DNA of 64,000 bases from Ruegeria sp. YS9 (lineage in GTDB: Bacteria > Pseudomonadota > Alphaproteobacteria > Rhodobacterales > Rhodobacteraceae): contig NZ_CP102409.1 of NCBI RefSeq assembly GCF_024628725.1, forward strand, positions 777,001-841,000, read 5' to 3'. The notes below the pieces were generated by a model that saw only the letters and a list, made by a program, of their open reading frames with translations, did not search any database and was not told where the DNA came from. How positions within the stretch are numbered: the first letter of the stretch is position 1; the number at the start of each line of letters is the position of its first letter. This document shows, one piece after another, positions 1 through 8,845 of this stretch. The translations under genes were made by a program, and so were the position numbers.

Positions 1-206
1 CCGAGGCCGAGCTTCGCGGACTGGTTGCAAACGCGAAAATGACGTTCGAAGGCACGGTGATGCCGGCATTCTACAAGGATGACGGCTATATCCGCCCGGG
101 CGACGCCTATACCGGCAAAGCCCCGACCGAGCCTCTGACGTCGATCCTGACAGCTCAGGAAATCGAAGACGTGGTCGCGTTTCTTGCGACCCTGAAAGAG
201 CAATAG
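1..206 (+). CDS. soxX: SoxX, cytochrome c subunit of SoxXA (3' end only)
   Basis: Only the last 67 codons are present; the start and the haem motif lie before the window. The visible C-terminus has the cytochrome c pattern MPAFYKDDGYIRPGDAY, whose Met is the likely distal haem ligand, followed by a terminal helix (TAQEIEDVVAFLATLKEQ) typical of SoxX and other class I cytochromes c. SoxX pairs with SoxA in the periplasm to conjugate thiosulfate oxidatively to SoxY. It is the first visible gene of a same-strand run soxXYZA, with soxY starting 46 nt downstream. The identification rests on these motifs and the gene order. Confidence 0.9.
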   Translation, partial: EAELRGLVANAKMTFEGTVMPAFYKDDGYIRPGDAYTGKAPTEPLTSILTAQEIEDVVAFLATLKEQ

Positions 207-252
207 TCGCGCTTCCAAAGTGTGATTGTCGAAGATTCAAAGGAGATTGAAA

Positions 253-669
253 ATGGAACTCTCTCGCCGCGAAACTCTGGCCCTTGGGCTGGGTGCCGCG
301 TTCCTGACAATGATGCCGCTTCGTGCAAATGCGGCCGCTGAGGATGCGATTGCCGCGTTTACAGGTGGGGCGGATGTGGCTGACGGCGGTGTTACACTGA
401 CGGCACCTGAAATCGCCGAAAACGGAAACACCGTTCCGATCGAAGTAAGCGCCCCGGGTGCAGCGTCGATTCTGATCGTTGCAGCAGGCAACCCCGAACC
501 GGGCGTCGCAACGTTCAATTTCGGCCCGCTGGCTGCTGAACAAGCCGCTTCGACCCGTATCCGCCTTGCGGGAACGCAAGACGTGATTGCCGTGGCGAAG
601 ATGGCAGATGGCAGCTTTGCCAAGGCATCCGCGACCGTAAAAGTGACAATCGGCGGCTGCGGCGGCTGA
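253..669 (+). CDS. soxY: SoxY, sulfur-carrier subunit of SoxYZ
   Basis: A 138-residue periplasmic carrier protein. The N-terminus carries a twin-arginine signal (SRRETLALGLGAAFL, residues 4-18). The protein ends in the diagnostic flexible GGCGG swinging arm, with Cys136 as the covalent attachment site for sulfur intermediates. ATG at 253 is chosen because AAAGGAG lies just upstream at 239-245; the reading frame stays open to a TTG at 226, but that would bury the Tat signal. SoxZ follows after 36 nt and forms the heterodimer. The tail motif makes the assignment secure. Confidence 0.96.
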   Translation: MELSRRETLALGLGAAFLTMMPLRANAAAEDAIAAFTGGADVADGGVTLTAPEIAENGNTVPIEVSAPGAASILIVAAGNPEPGVATFNFGPLAAEQAASTRIRLAGTQDVIAVAKMADGSFAKASATVKVTIGGCGG

Positions 670-705
670 TAGCCACGCATGCCTCGAAGAACAGGAGACT
701 AACCA

Positions 706-1035
706 ATGGCATCCGGTGTGAAACCCCGCGTCAAGGTTCCGAAGAAAGCCGCTGCTGGCGAAGCCGTCACGATCAAGACACTGATCAGCCACAAGATGGA
801 AAGCGGACAGCGCAAGGACAAAGAAGGCAACGTCATACCTCGGTCGATCATCAACCGTTTCACCTGCGAGTTTAACGGCGAAATGGTGATTGATGTGACG
901 ATGGAGCCGGCAATTTCTACCAATCCGTATTTTCAGTTTGAGGCAACCGTGCCCGAGGCAGGTGAGTTCGTGTTCACCTGGTACGATGACGACGGCTCTG
1001 TCTACGACGAGAAGAAATCGATCGAGATCGCCTGA
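706..1035 (+). CDS. soxZ: SoxZ, partner of the SoxY sulfur carrier
   Basis: A 109-residue protein without a signal peptide. That fits SoxZ, which is exported together with SoxY by the SoxY Tat signal. It has the SoxZ immunoglobulin-like fold pattern: an N-terminal PRVKVPKKAAAGEAVTIKTL strand region and a C-terminal FTWYDDDGSVYDEKKSIE strand. AGGAG at 692-696 supports the ATG. SoxZ stabilises the SoxY arm and helps present it to SoxXA, SoxB and SoxCD. Length and position between soxY and soxA match the family. Confidence 0.95.
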   Translation: MASGVKPRVKVPKKAAAGEAVTIKTLISHKMESGQRKDKEGNVIPRSIINRFTCEFNGEMVIDVTMEPAISTNPYFQFEATVPEAGEFVFTWYDDDGSVYDEKKSIEIA

Positions 1036-1105
1036 CGGCTCGACCACTAAGGCAGATCAGCGCCGGACATGACGTTTGGCGCTGGTCCACCAAGGGAGGA
1101 ACGTA

Positions 1106-1951
1106 ATGAATACAAAGGCATTAACGGCGATCGCGGCAGTTCTGGTTTTCCCAGCGGCAGCAATGGCCGGACCGGACGAAGACAATCTCGTGATCAATGG
1201 CGAGCTGGACATGACCTCGGTCACCGAAGCGCCGGCGCATCTGGAAAACCTGGACACGATCTATTCCGGTTGGCATTTCCGTACGGATGAAACCCAGGCC
1301 CTTCAGATCGATGATTTCGACAATCCGGCGATGATCTTCGTCGATCAGGCCGCCGACCTTTATGAGACGGTCGATGGTGCTGCCGGCAAAAGCTGTGCCT
1401 CGTGCCACGACGGGGTGGAAAGCTTCAAGGGATTGCAGGCTTCCATGCCGAAGGTTGATGCCGAAACCGGCAAGCTGGTGGTCATGGAAGATCTGATCAA
1501 CGAGTGCCGAACCGAGCGTATGGAGGCCGATGCCTGGAAATGGTCCGGTGGCGATATGCAGGGCATGGTCGCTTTGATCGGCCTTCAGTCACGCGGAATG
1601 CCCATGAACGTTGCCATTGACGGTGATGCAGCCCCGTATTGGGAACAGGGCAAGGAAATGTACTACACACGCTATGGTCAGCTGGAGCTGAGCTGTGCCA
1701 ACTGTCATGAAGACAATTGGGGCAACATGATCCGGGCAGATCACCTGAGCCAGGGAATGATCAACGGGTTCCCGACTTACCGCTTGAAACAGGCCAAGCT
1801 GATCTCGCGACACAATCGTTTCCGCGGTTGTATTCGTGATACGCGGGCGGAAACCTTTGCCGAAGGGTCGGACGAGTTCCGTGCGCTGGAGCTTTATGTT
1901 GCCTCGCGTGGCAACGGGCTTTCAGTCGAAACCCCGGCTGTGCGCCAATAA
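1106..1951 (+). CDS. soxA: SoxA, di-haem cytochrome c of SoxXA
   Basis: A 281-residue periplasmic protein with a Sec signal (MNTKALTAIAAVLVFPAAAMA). Two CxxCH haem sites are visible, CASCH and CANCH, and the conserved active-site HNRFRGCIRD holds the Cys that ligates the catalytic haem and carries a persulfide in this family. With SoxX it oxidatively joins thiosulfate to the SoxY Cys. The ATG at 1106 follows AAGGGAGGAACGTA; the open frame reaches back to a TTG at 1076, which would disrupt the signal peptide. A terminator-like hairpin follows the stop, before soxB. Confidence 0.96.
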   Translation: MNTKALTAIAAVLVFPAAAMAGPDEDNLVINGELDMTSVTEAPAHLENLDTIYSGWHFRTDETQALQIDDFDNPAMIFVDQAADLYETVDGAAGKSCASCHDGVESFKGLQASMPKVDAETGKLVVMEDLINECRTERMEADAWKWSGGDMQGMVALIGLQSRGMPMNVAIDGDAAPYWEQGKEMYYTRYGQLELSCANCHEDNWGNMIRADHLSQGMINGFPTYRLKQAKLISRHNRFRGCIRDTRAETFAEGSDEFRALELYVASRGNGLSVETPAVRQ

Positions 1952-1957
1952 CGAACG

Positions 1958-1989
1958 ACCCGCGTGGGCGATGTCCCGCGCGGGTTTTT
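1958..1989 (+). terminator. Hairpin plus T-run between soxA and soxB
   Basis: ACCCGCG at 1958-1964 pairs with CGCGGGT at 1979-1985 and runs into TTTTT at 1985-1989. This looks like an intrinsic terminator or attenuator placed inside the sox run, 6 nt after the soxA stop. It could leave soxXYZA more abundant than soxB onward. No termination data are available. Confidence 0.55.
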
Positions 1990-2005
1990 CAGGAACGCAA
2001 CATTC

Positions 2006-2021
2006 ACACATTTATATGTGT
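2006..2021. promoter_or_regulatory. 16-bp perfect palindrome upstream of soxB
   Basis: ACACAT-TTAT-ATGTGT is a perfect inverted repeat in an AT-rich patch 17 nt before the soxB ATG. Such sites fit winged-helix ArsR-type regulators, and SoxR of related sox clusters belongs to that family. No soxR lies in the window, so the binding protein is inferred. A small RNA hairpin is an alternative. Confidence 0.4.
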
Positions 2022-2038
2022 AACAGGAAAGCTGAAAG

Positions 2039-3736
2039 ATGATTTCTCGACGTGACTTCTTGCAGGTTTCAATGGCGGCATCGGCTCTGTACGGGGCGTC
2101 CGGGTTTGGCAATTGGGCCAGACTTGCAGCGCAGCAAAGTCTGACGCAGAATCAGCTGCTGGAGTTTGAAACCTTTGGCAATATCAGCCTGATCCATGTC
2201 ACCGACATTCACGCGCAACTCAAACCGATTTTCTTCCGTGAACCCGAGATAAACCTTGGTATCGGCGAGGCAAAGGGACAGATGCCGCACGTTACGGGGG
2301 CCGCGTTCCGCAAGGCCTATGGGATCGAAGATGGCAGCCCCTCGGCCTATGCATTGACCTATGACGACTTTGCAGCCCTGGCAAAAACCTACGGTCGGGT
2401 CGGTGGTTTGGACCGGGTTTCTACAGTCATCAACGCCATCCGTGCGGAACGACCCGATGCCCTGCTTTTGGACGGCGGCGATACCTGGCACGGGTCTTAC
2501 ACCTGTTACCAGACAGCCGGTCAGGACATGGTCAATGTCATGAACGCGCTGAAACCCGATGCAATGACCTTCCATTGGGAGTTCACGCTGGGCAGCGACA
2601 GAGTGAACGAAATCGTCGAAGGGCTGCCCTTTGCCGCCTTGGGTCAGAACATTTTTGATGCCGAATGGGATGAACCCGCGGAATTGTTCAAGCCCTACAA
2701 GTTCTTTGACCGGGGCGGTGCAAAAGTTGCCGTGATCGGGCAGGCATTCCCATACATGCCAATCGCGAACCCGGGTTGGATGTTCCCTGAATACTCTTTC
2801 GGTATCCGGGATGAGAACATGCAGGCAATGGTTGACGAGGTTCGCGGTGCCGGCGCTGATGTCGTCGTCGTCCTCAGCCATAACGGCTTTGACGTAGATA
2901 AAAAAATGGCAGGCCGGGTGCAGGGGATCGACGTGATCCTCAGCGGCCACACTCATGACGCGCTGCCCGAGCCGGTTCTGGTGGGCAAAACACACATCAT
3001 CGCGTCAGGCTCGAACGGCAAATTCGTCAGCCGTGTGGACCTGGATGTACGGGATGGGCAGTTGATGGGGTTGAAGCACAAGCTGATCCCGATTTTCTCT
3101 GATGTTATCGCTCCGGATCCTGCGATTACCGCTCTGATAGATGAGCAGCGCGCGCCGTATGAGGCCACGCTCAGCGAAGTGATCGGTAAAACGGACTCGT
3201 TGCTCTATCGTCGCGGCAATTTCAACGGCACTTGGGATGATCTGATCTGCGACGCCCTGCTCAAAGAACGTGAGGCAGACATTGCCATGTCGCCTGGCGT
3301 TCGATGGGGCCCGTCGATCCTGCCGGGGCAGGAGATCACGCGCGAGGACATCTGGAACGTCACCTCGATGTCTTACCCGAATGCCTATCGCACGGAAATG
3401 ACGGGTGAATTCATCCATGTGATCCTCGAGGATGTTGGCGACAACCTGTTCAACCCTGATCCTTACTACCAGCAGGGCGGCGACATGGTCCGTGTCGGTG
3501 GGCTGGGCTACCGCATCGACGTGACCAAGCCACAAGGGCAGCGGATCAGCGAAATGACTTTGCTGAAGACAGGTGAAGCGATTGATCCGTCGAAAACCTA
3601 TGTCGTGGCCGGCTGGGCCAGCGTCAACGAAGGCACCGAGGGTCCGCCGATCTGGGATGTCGTCGAAAACCACATTCGCAATCTAGGCACCGTAACGGTG
3701 CAAGAAAACACCAGTGTCGATGTCGTCGGCGCTTAA
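2039..3736 (+). CDS. soxB: SoxB, S-sulfosulfanyl-L-cysteine sulfohydrolase
   Basis: A 565-residue periplasmic di-manganese hydrolase that releases sulfate from SoxY-bound thiosulfonate. It has a Tat signal (SRRDFLQVSMAASALYGASG) and the metallophosphoesterase motifs VTDIHAQ (Asp56, His58), LLLDGGDTWHGS and SGHTHD. The UshA-type GNHEFDDG is replaced by FHWEFTLG, as is usual in SoxB. A C-terminal 5'-nucleotidase-like domain follows. The ATG at 2039 is preceded by ACAGGAAAGCTGAAAG. soxC follows after 24 nt. Length and motifs match the family. Confidence 0.97.
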   Translation: MISRRDFLQVSMAASALYGASGFGNWARLAAQQSLTQNQLLEFETFGNISLIHVTDIHAQLKPIFFREPEINLGIGEAKGQMPHVTGAAFRKAYGIEDGSPSAYALTYDDFAALAKTYGRVGGLDRVSTVINAIRAERPDALLLDGGDTWHGSYTCYQTAGQDMVNVMNALKPDAMTFHWEFTLGSDRVNEIVEGLPFAALGQNIFDAEWDEPAELFKPYKFFDRGGAKVAVIGQAFPYMPIANPGWMFPEYSFGIRDENMQAMVDEVRGAGADVVVVLSHNGFDVDKKMAGRVQGIDVILSGHTHDALPEPVLVGKTHIIASGSNGKFVSRVDLDVRDGQLMGLKHKLIPIFSDVIAPDPAITALIDEQRAPYEATLSEVIGKTDSLLYRRGNFNGTWDDLICDALLKEREADIAMSPGVRWGPSILPGQEITREDIWNVTSMSYPNAYRTEMTGEFIHVILEDVGDNLFNPDPYYQQGGDMVRVGGLGYRIDVTKPQGQRISEMTLLKTGEAIDPSKTYVVAGWASVNEGTEGPPIWDVVENHIRNLGTVTVQENTSVDVVGA

Positions 3737-3760
3737 GAAACAGATGGAGACCTAAGAGAT

Positions 3761-5023
3761 ATGGATGACGCGTTCAAACCGTCGCGCCGGGCCTTCCTGA
3801 AAGGCAGTGCCGCGGTCGCCGCGGGGTCAGTTGCAGGTGCGGCAGTGGCAGAAACGCCCGACCCCCTGATAACAGAGCTTCAGGATTGGGCATCGTACAC
3901 GGGTGCAGGCGTTGACGAGACACCTTATGGCATGCCGATCAGCTATGAATCGCATGTCGTGCGCCGCAATGTGGAATGGCTGACTGCCTCTCCGATTTCG
4001 TCGATCAACTTCACGCCGATCCATGCGCTCGAAGGGACGATAACGCCGCAGGGCTGCGCCTTTGAACGTCATCACTCTGGCGCGATTGAACTGCGCAAGG
4101 AAGACTATCGGCTGATGATCAACGGGCTGGTCGATCGCCCGCTGGTCTTTACGTATGACGACATCGAGCGGTTCCCGCGCGAAAACCACGTGTATTTCTG
4201 CGAATGCGCGGCGAATACCGGGATGGAGTGGGCAGGCGCGCAACTCAACGGTGTGCAATTCACCCATGGTATGATCCACAACATGGAATATACCGGTGTC
4301 CCGCTGCGCACGCTGTTGCAGGAGGCCGGCGCCGATATCTCGCCCGACAAATGGGTCTATGTCGAGGGCGCGGACGCGTCGTCCAATGGCCGCTCCATTC
4401 CGATGGAAAAAGCGCTGGATGACGTTCTGGTGGCCTTCAAGGCAAATGGCGAAGCCCTGCGGATGGAGCATGGCTATCCTGTGCGCCTGGTCGTGCCAGG
4501 CTGGGAAGGCAACATGTGGGTCAAATGGCTGCGCCGGATCGAGGTCGTCGACAGGGCGGTGGAAAGCCGCGAAGAAACTTCGAAATACACCGATGTCTAT
4601 GCCGATGGCACGGCCCAGAAATGGACCTGGGTGATGGATGCGAAATCCGTCATAACCTCGCCCAGTCCGCAAATGCCGATCAAACATGGGCCCGGGCCGC
4701 TGGTGATTTCAGGGCTTGCATGGTCAGGCCACGGACAGATTACCCGTGTTGATGTATCCAAGGACGGCGGCATCACGTGGGAAACGGCACGCCTTGGCAA
4801 GCAGGGCGACACCAAGGCTTTGACACGTTTCTATCTCGACACGAATTGGGACGGGGCACCCATGCTCCTACAGGCCCGAGCAATGGATGAGACCGGCTAT
4901 GTACAGCCGACCAAAGACCAGCTGCGCGAAAAGCGCGGCGAAAACTCGGTCTATCACAACAACTGTATCCAGACGTGGTACGTAAGCGCAGAAGGGATCG
5001 CCGAGAATGTCGAAGTCTCTTAG
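3761..5023 (+). CDS. soxC: SoxC, molybdopterin subunit of sulfane dehydrogenase
   Basis: A 420-residue sulfite oxidase-family protein. The Tat signal SRRAFLKGSAAVAAGS fits export of a folded molybdenum protein. The molybdopterin domain includes HVYFCECAANTGMEW, where the Cys is the probable Mo ligand region, and EGADASSNGRSIP. A dimerisation domain with SGLAWSGHGQITRVDVSKDGG follows. With SoxD it oxidises the sulfane sulfur on SoxY by six electrons. The last 17 nt overlap the soxD start, which indicates translational coupling and matched expression. Confidence 0.96.
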   Translation: MDDAFKPSRRAFLKGSAAVAAGSVAGAAVAETPDPLITELQDWASYTGAGVDETPYGMPISYESHVVRRNVEWLTASPISSINFTPIHALEGTITPQGCAFERHHSGAIELRKEDYRLMINGLVDRPLVFTYDDIERFPRENHVYFCECAANTGMEWAGAQLNGVQFTHGMIHNMEYTGVPLRTLLQEAGADISPDKWVYVEGADASSNGRSIPMEKALDDVLVAFKANGEALRMEHGYPVRLVVPGWEGNMWVKWLRRIEVVDRAVESREETSKYTDVYADGTAQKWTWVMDAKSVITSPSPQMPIKHGPGPLVISGLAWSGHGQITRVDVSKDGGITWETARLGKQGDTKALTRFYLDTNWDGAPMLLQARAMDETGYVQPTKDQLREKRGENSVYHNNCIQTWYVSAEGIAENVEVS

Positions 5024-6332
5024 TCATGTTTTCCTGCCGGTATTCGGCGGCACAGCGTTGGTGCTTGCGGGGGCGTTGGTGTTCGCCAACCGAAACTTCG
5101 GCCAATCGAAGATCGAAACTTTGGAAACCCGGCTTGGCCAGGTTGAGGCCCACGCAGCAGCCGCACAGGAAAAAGCGAAGTCAGAGGCCGAACGAGCAGC
5201 CCAGCTTGAGCTCAAAGTACAGGAAATTCAGGCTGCTGCCGCGGAACGGGTTGCGAATGGCGCGAACCTGACCGCACCCGCGCCCAGCCGCGAGGGTACC
5301 TATGGGCTTGGACGGCCTGCGCTGGAGGAAGAGATCGCGGCCTGGGACGTTGACGTTCTGCCGGACGGGCGGGGCTTGCCTGTCGGATCGGGCGACGTTT
5401 GGACCGGGGAAGAGGTTTTTGCCGACCGCTGCGCGTCCTGTCACGGAGAATTCGCGGAAGGTGTGGACAACTGGCCTGTTCTTGCCGGTGGGTTCGATAC
5501 GCTTGCAAACGAAGATCCCGTGAAGACCGTCGGGTCCTACTGGCCGCATTTGTCTACTGCCTGGGACTACATTTCCCGATCCATGCCATTTGGCGAGGCG
5601 GGCACTTTGACCGCGGATGAGACCTATGCGATTGTTGCCTACATCCTGTATTCAAATGATTTGGTGGATGACGATTTCGAACTGAGCAACGAAAACTTCG
5701 CCGAATTCGAGATGTACAACAAAGACGGTTTTGTCGTCGATACACGACCCGAGACCGAGTACGCTGAATGGCGCAAAGAGCCTTGCATGGAAAACTGCAA
5801 GGCAGAGGCCGCTGTCACGATGCGCTCTGTTTTTCTGGTCGAAACGCCGCCCGAAGGTGGGTCGAACTCGGTGATGAATGACGCCACCGTGGACGGGTTG
5901 CCGACATTCACTGCGGACGGCCCGTCGTTCATTCCGGCAGCGGCACCCAAGCCCGAGGAAGAAGCCGCTGCGGAACCAGCCGTTCAAGAGGCCGAAAAGA
6001 CTGACGAGGCAACGGAACTGGTTGCCGCCGGAGCAAAAGTCTTCAAGAAGTGCAAAGCCTGCCATCAGGTGGGTGAAGGTGCAAAGCACAGTACCGGGCC
6101 GGCATTGAACGGGATTGTCGGGTCCAATGCAGGATCGGTCGAGGGGTTCAAATACTCCAAGGCGATGAAAGCCGCAGCCGAGGCCGGCCTTGTTTGGACG
6201 GATGAGGAAATGGCGGCCTTCCTGACGAAACCCAAGGATTACATGAAGGGCACGCGAATGTCTTTTGCGGGGCTCAGGAAGCCGGATGACATTGAGGCCG
6301 TGATTGTCTACCTTAAATCGTTCGGAAGCTGA
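5007..6332 (+). CDS. soxD: SoxD, di-haem cytochrome c subunit of SoxCD
   Basis: A 441-residue protein that accepts electrons from SoxC. An N-terminal hydrophobic anchor or uncleaved signal (residues 8-27) is followed by an Ala/Glu/Lys-rich coiled coil (about 35-82). Next come a first cytochrome domain with CASCH at 142-146, an acidic Ala/Pro-rich linker (about 310-340) and a second cytochrome domain with CKACH at 349-353 and a GTRMSFAG ligand region. The C-terminal domain closely resembles the first domain of the next gene, soxE. It overlaps soxC by 17 nt and is 2 nt from soxE. Confidence 0.94.
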   Translation: MSKSLSHVFLPVFGGTALVLAGALVFANRNFGQSKIETLETRLGQVEAHAAAAQEKAKSEAERAAQLELKVQEIQAAAAERVANGANLTAPAPSREGTYGLGRPALEEEIAAWDVDVLPDGRGLPVGSGDVWTGEEVFADRCASCHGEFAEGVDNWPVLAGGFDTLANEDPVKTVGSYWPHLSTAWDYISRSMPFGEAGTLTADETYAIVAYILYSNDLVDDDFELSNENFAEFEMYNKDGFVVDTRPETEYAEWRKEPCMENCKAEAAVTMRSVFLVETPPEGGSNSVMNDATVDGLPTFTADGPSFIPAAAPKPEEEAAAEPAVQEAEKTDEATELVAAGAKVFKKCKACHQVGEGAKHSTGPALNGIVGSNAGSVEGFKYSKAMKAAAEAGLVWTDEEMAAFLTKPKDYMKGTRMSFAGLRKPDDIEAVIVYLKSFGS

Positions 6333-6334
6333 TC

Positions 6335-7042
6335 ATGCGGTGGTCGAACATATTGTCGTGCGCAGCGGTTCTGGCGGCTTTCGCCTCATCGACCTACGCA
6401 ACCGAAAACCTGGGTGATGCCGAGGCCGGGAAAACAGTGTTCGCCAAATGCAAAGGCTGCCATCAGGTTGGCGAAGGCGCTGAAAACAAAATCGGCCCGC
6501 ATCTGAATGGTGTCTTTGGGCGCAAGGCTGCGGGTCTCGATGGTTTCAATTATTCCAAGAGCCTTGTGCGCGCGGGAAATTCGGGTTTGGAATGGCACGC
6601 TGACACCTTGTCGGCCTATATCGAAAACCCACGTGCATTTGCGTCGGGCACAAGGATGAGCTTTCGCGGCCTGAAAGACCCGGAAGACCGTGCCAACGTG
6701 ATTGCCTATTTGCGGGCGTTTTCAGACAATCCCCGTGATATTCCCGAAGCGGACCCAACCGCGAAAGGTACGGATCATTCCGTCGATCCAGCGATCCTGG
6801 CGATTCAGGGAGATCCCGAATACGGCGCATATCTCAGCAGCGAATGCACGACGTGCCACCAGATCGAAGGCGGTGACCAAGGTATCCCATCGATCGTCTA
6901 TTGGCCCGACGAGGATTTTGTTGTCGCCATGCACGCATACAAGGACAGACAGCGGCCACATCCGGTTATGCAAATGATCGCCGGAAGGCTGAGCAATGAC
7001 GAGATTGCGGCTTTGGCCGCCTACTTCAATAATCCAGAGTGA
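6335..7042 (+). CDS. soxE: SoxE, di-haem c-type cytochrome
   Basis: A 235-residue periplasmic cytochrome with a Sec signal (MRWSNILSCAAVLAAFASSTYA). The first haem site is CKGCH at 39-43 with GTRMSFRG as the Met ligand region; the second is CTTCH at 171-175. It is probably an electron carrier between SoxXA/SoxCD or SoxF and the respiratory chain. The N-terminal domain shares motifs such as CHQVGEG, GPxLNG, YSK and GTRMSF with the SoxD C-terminus, suggesting duplication. It starts 2 nt after soxD. Its exact role in the Sox system is not well defined in any organism. Confidence 0.88.
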   Translation: MRWSNILSCAAVLAAFASSTYATENLGDAEAGKTVFAKCKGCHQVGEGAENKIGPHLNGVFGRKAAGLDGFNYSKSLVRAGNSGLEWHADTLSAYIENPRAFASGTRMSFRGLKDPEDRANVIAYLRAFSDNPRDIPEADPTAKGTDHSVDPAILAIQGDPEYGAYLSSECTTCHQIEGGDQGIPSIVYWPDEDFVVAMHAYKDRQRPHPVMQMIAGRLSNDEIAALAAYFNNPE

Positions 7043-7066
7043 CTGTGCCTAAGGGGAGGAAACGCG

Positions 7067-8329
7067 ATGACACTCAATAGACGAACATTTCTAGGAGCCG
7101 CCGGGGTGGTGGCAGCCGGACTATCTGCGCCGATGGTTCTGGCTCAGGGCAGACCCCGGGTCGTTGTTGTCGGCGGCGGCGCAGGCGGCGCTACGGCCGC
7201 CCGCTACATCGCCAAGGACAGCAAAGGTGAGATCGACGTGACGCTGATCGAGCCGTCACGGACCTACTACACCTGCTTCTTCTCGAACCTGTATCTGGGA
7301 GGGTTTCAGGAACTTTCGGATATCGCCCACAGCTATGGCACGCTTGCAGCTGAATACGGGATCAACGTGGTCCACGATTGGGCCGTCGGCGTGGATCGCG
7401 ATGCCAAGACTGTTTCGCTGGCGGGTGGTGGCTCGGTCCCGTACGACAAGCTGATCCTGAGCCCTGGTATCGATTTTGTCGACGGGGCAGTTGAAGGCTG
7501 GGACGTCTCGGCGCAGAACAAGATGCCGCATGCGTACAAGGCGGGCTCTCAGACGGAACTTCTGAAGGCGCAGATCATGGCGATGCCAGAAGGCGGTACC
7601 TTTGCGATGGTTGCACCACCAAACCCGTACCGGTGCCCGCCCGGGCCCTATGAACGGGTCTCGATGGTTGCGCATGTTCTGAAAGCAAACAACCCAACTG
7701 CGAAAATCATCGTGGCAGATCCAAAGCCGAAGTTTTCGAAGATGGCATTGTTCCAGGAAGGCTGGGCGAACCACTATGAAGGCATGGTCGACTGGATCGG
7801 CGAAGACTTCGGTGGCGGCAATGTCTCGGTAAACCCGGACGCGATGACGCTGACCATCGACGGAGAAGAGACCAAAGTCGACGTCTGCAACGTGATCCCG
7901 GCGATGAAAGCCGGACATATTGCGGAAATGGCCGGAGTGACCGACGGCAACTGGGCGCCGGTGAACGCCGCGGACATGTCCTCCAAGGCTGATCCGGACA
8001 TCTATGTCCTTGGCGACGCCAGCCAGCAGGGCGACATGCCGAAATCGGGTTTCTCGGCCAACAGTCAGGCGAAAGTCTGTGCGAATGCCGTGCGGGGCGC
8101 GTTGACCGGATCCAAGGTGTTCCCGGCCAAGTTTTCCAACACCTGCTGGTCACTGATCGACACGGATGATGGCGTGAAGGTTGGGGCAACCTACGAGGCG
8201 ACGCCGGAAAAAATCGCCAAGGTGGACGGCTTCATCAGCCAGACCGGCGAAGATGCCGATCTGAGAAAAGCAACCTACGAAGAGTCGCTGGGTTGGTATG
8301 CCGGTATCACCTCGGACATGTTCGGATAG
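7067..8329 (+). CDS. soxF: SoxF, FAD-dependent flavocytochrome c sulfide dehydrogenase flavoprotein
   Basis: A 420-residue flavoprotein. It has a Tat-like signal (NRRTFLGAAGVVAAGLSAPMVLA), an FAD-binding dinucleotide fold VVVVGGGAGGATAARYI, and two Cys contexts expected for the redox disulfide (YRCPPGPYER and FSNTCWSLID). A second FAD motif reads DIYVLGDASQQGDMPKSGFSA, and a C-terminal FCSD flavin-binding region follows. It is the likely sulfide-oxidising partner of SoxE. AAGGGGAGGAAAC upstream of the ATG is a strong ribosome site. The position right after soxE matches other Rhodobacteraceae sox clusters. Confidence 0.93.
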   Translation: MTLNRRTFLGAAGVVAAGLSAPMVLAQGRPRVVVVGGGAGGATAARYIAKDSKGEIDVTLIEPSRTYYTCFFSNLYLGGFQELSDIAHSYGTLAAEYGINVVHDWAVGVDRDAKTVSLAGGGSVPYDKLILSPGIDFVDGAVEGWDVSAQNKMPHAYKAGSQTELLKAQIMAMPEGGTFAMVAPPNPYRCPPGPYERVSMVAHVLKANNPTAKIIVADPKPKFSKMALFQEGWANHYEGMVDWIGEDFGGGNVSVNPDAMTLTIDGEETKVDVCNVIPAMKAGHIAEMAGVTDGNWAPVNAADMSSKADPDIYVLGDASQQGDMPKSGFSANSQAKVCANAVRGALTGSKVFPAKFSNTCWSLIDTDDGVKVGATYEATPEKIAKVDGFISQTGEDADLRKATYEESLGWYAGITSDMFG

Positions 8330-8409
8330 AAGTTCGGGGGTTTTGACACGGGTCAAAGCCCCCGGAAGTTCAATCCGAGAAAATGCGGCTCAGGAGGAGG
8401 ATCAGAACC

Positions 8410-8844
8410 ATGAAACACTTTATCGTTACGGCCGCATTTTTTGCAGTCTCCGCCGGTCAGGGACTCGCCGAGGATATCATCACCACTCCCTTTGACGGAA
8501 GTTTTGATGATGCCACCTTTGCCGTCGAATCCGCCATTGTCGGGCAGGGGCTGGTCATCGACTATGTGAGCCACGTTGGGGAAATGTTGAACCGAACGGG
8601 CGCTGATGTCGGCAGCGACAAACAGATATTCGCGGCGGCGGACATCTTTATTTTTTGCTCGGCAAAGATTTCGCGTGAGGTGATGGAAGCAGATCCGATG
8701 AATATCGGCTATTGCCCATACGGGATATTCGTGACCGAGGACGATGACGGGGTGAAGGTAGGATACCGAAGCTATCCGGACGGCCCAATGCAAAAGGTCC
8801 AGACCCTGTTGTCCGGAATCGTTGAAGAGGCTGTTGGGGATTGA
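8410..8844 (+). CDS. Exported DUF302-family protein
   Basis: A 144-residue protein with a Sec signal ([22 protein letters not shown]) and a DUF302-type domain: [29 protein letters not shown], then an [27 protein letters not shown] core. Two Cys residues in the mature protein could form a disulfide. AGGAGGAGG at 8392-8400 gives a strong ribosome site for the ATG. The gene sits between soxF and hemA, and the hemA ATG begins 1 nt after its stop, so the two are coupled. The function is unknown; a periplasmic role linked to Sox or cytochromes is inferred from position only. Confidence 0.8.
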   Translation: MKHFIVTAAFFAVSAGQGLAEDIITTPFDGSFDDATFAVESAIVGQGLVIDYVSHVGEMLNRTGADVGSDKQIFAAADIFIFCSAKISREVMEADPMNIGYCPYGIFVTEDDDGVKVGYRSYPDGPMQKVQTLLSGIVEEAVGD

Positions 8845-8845
8845 A

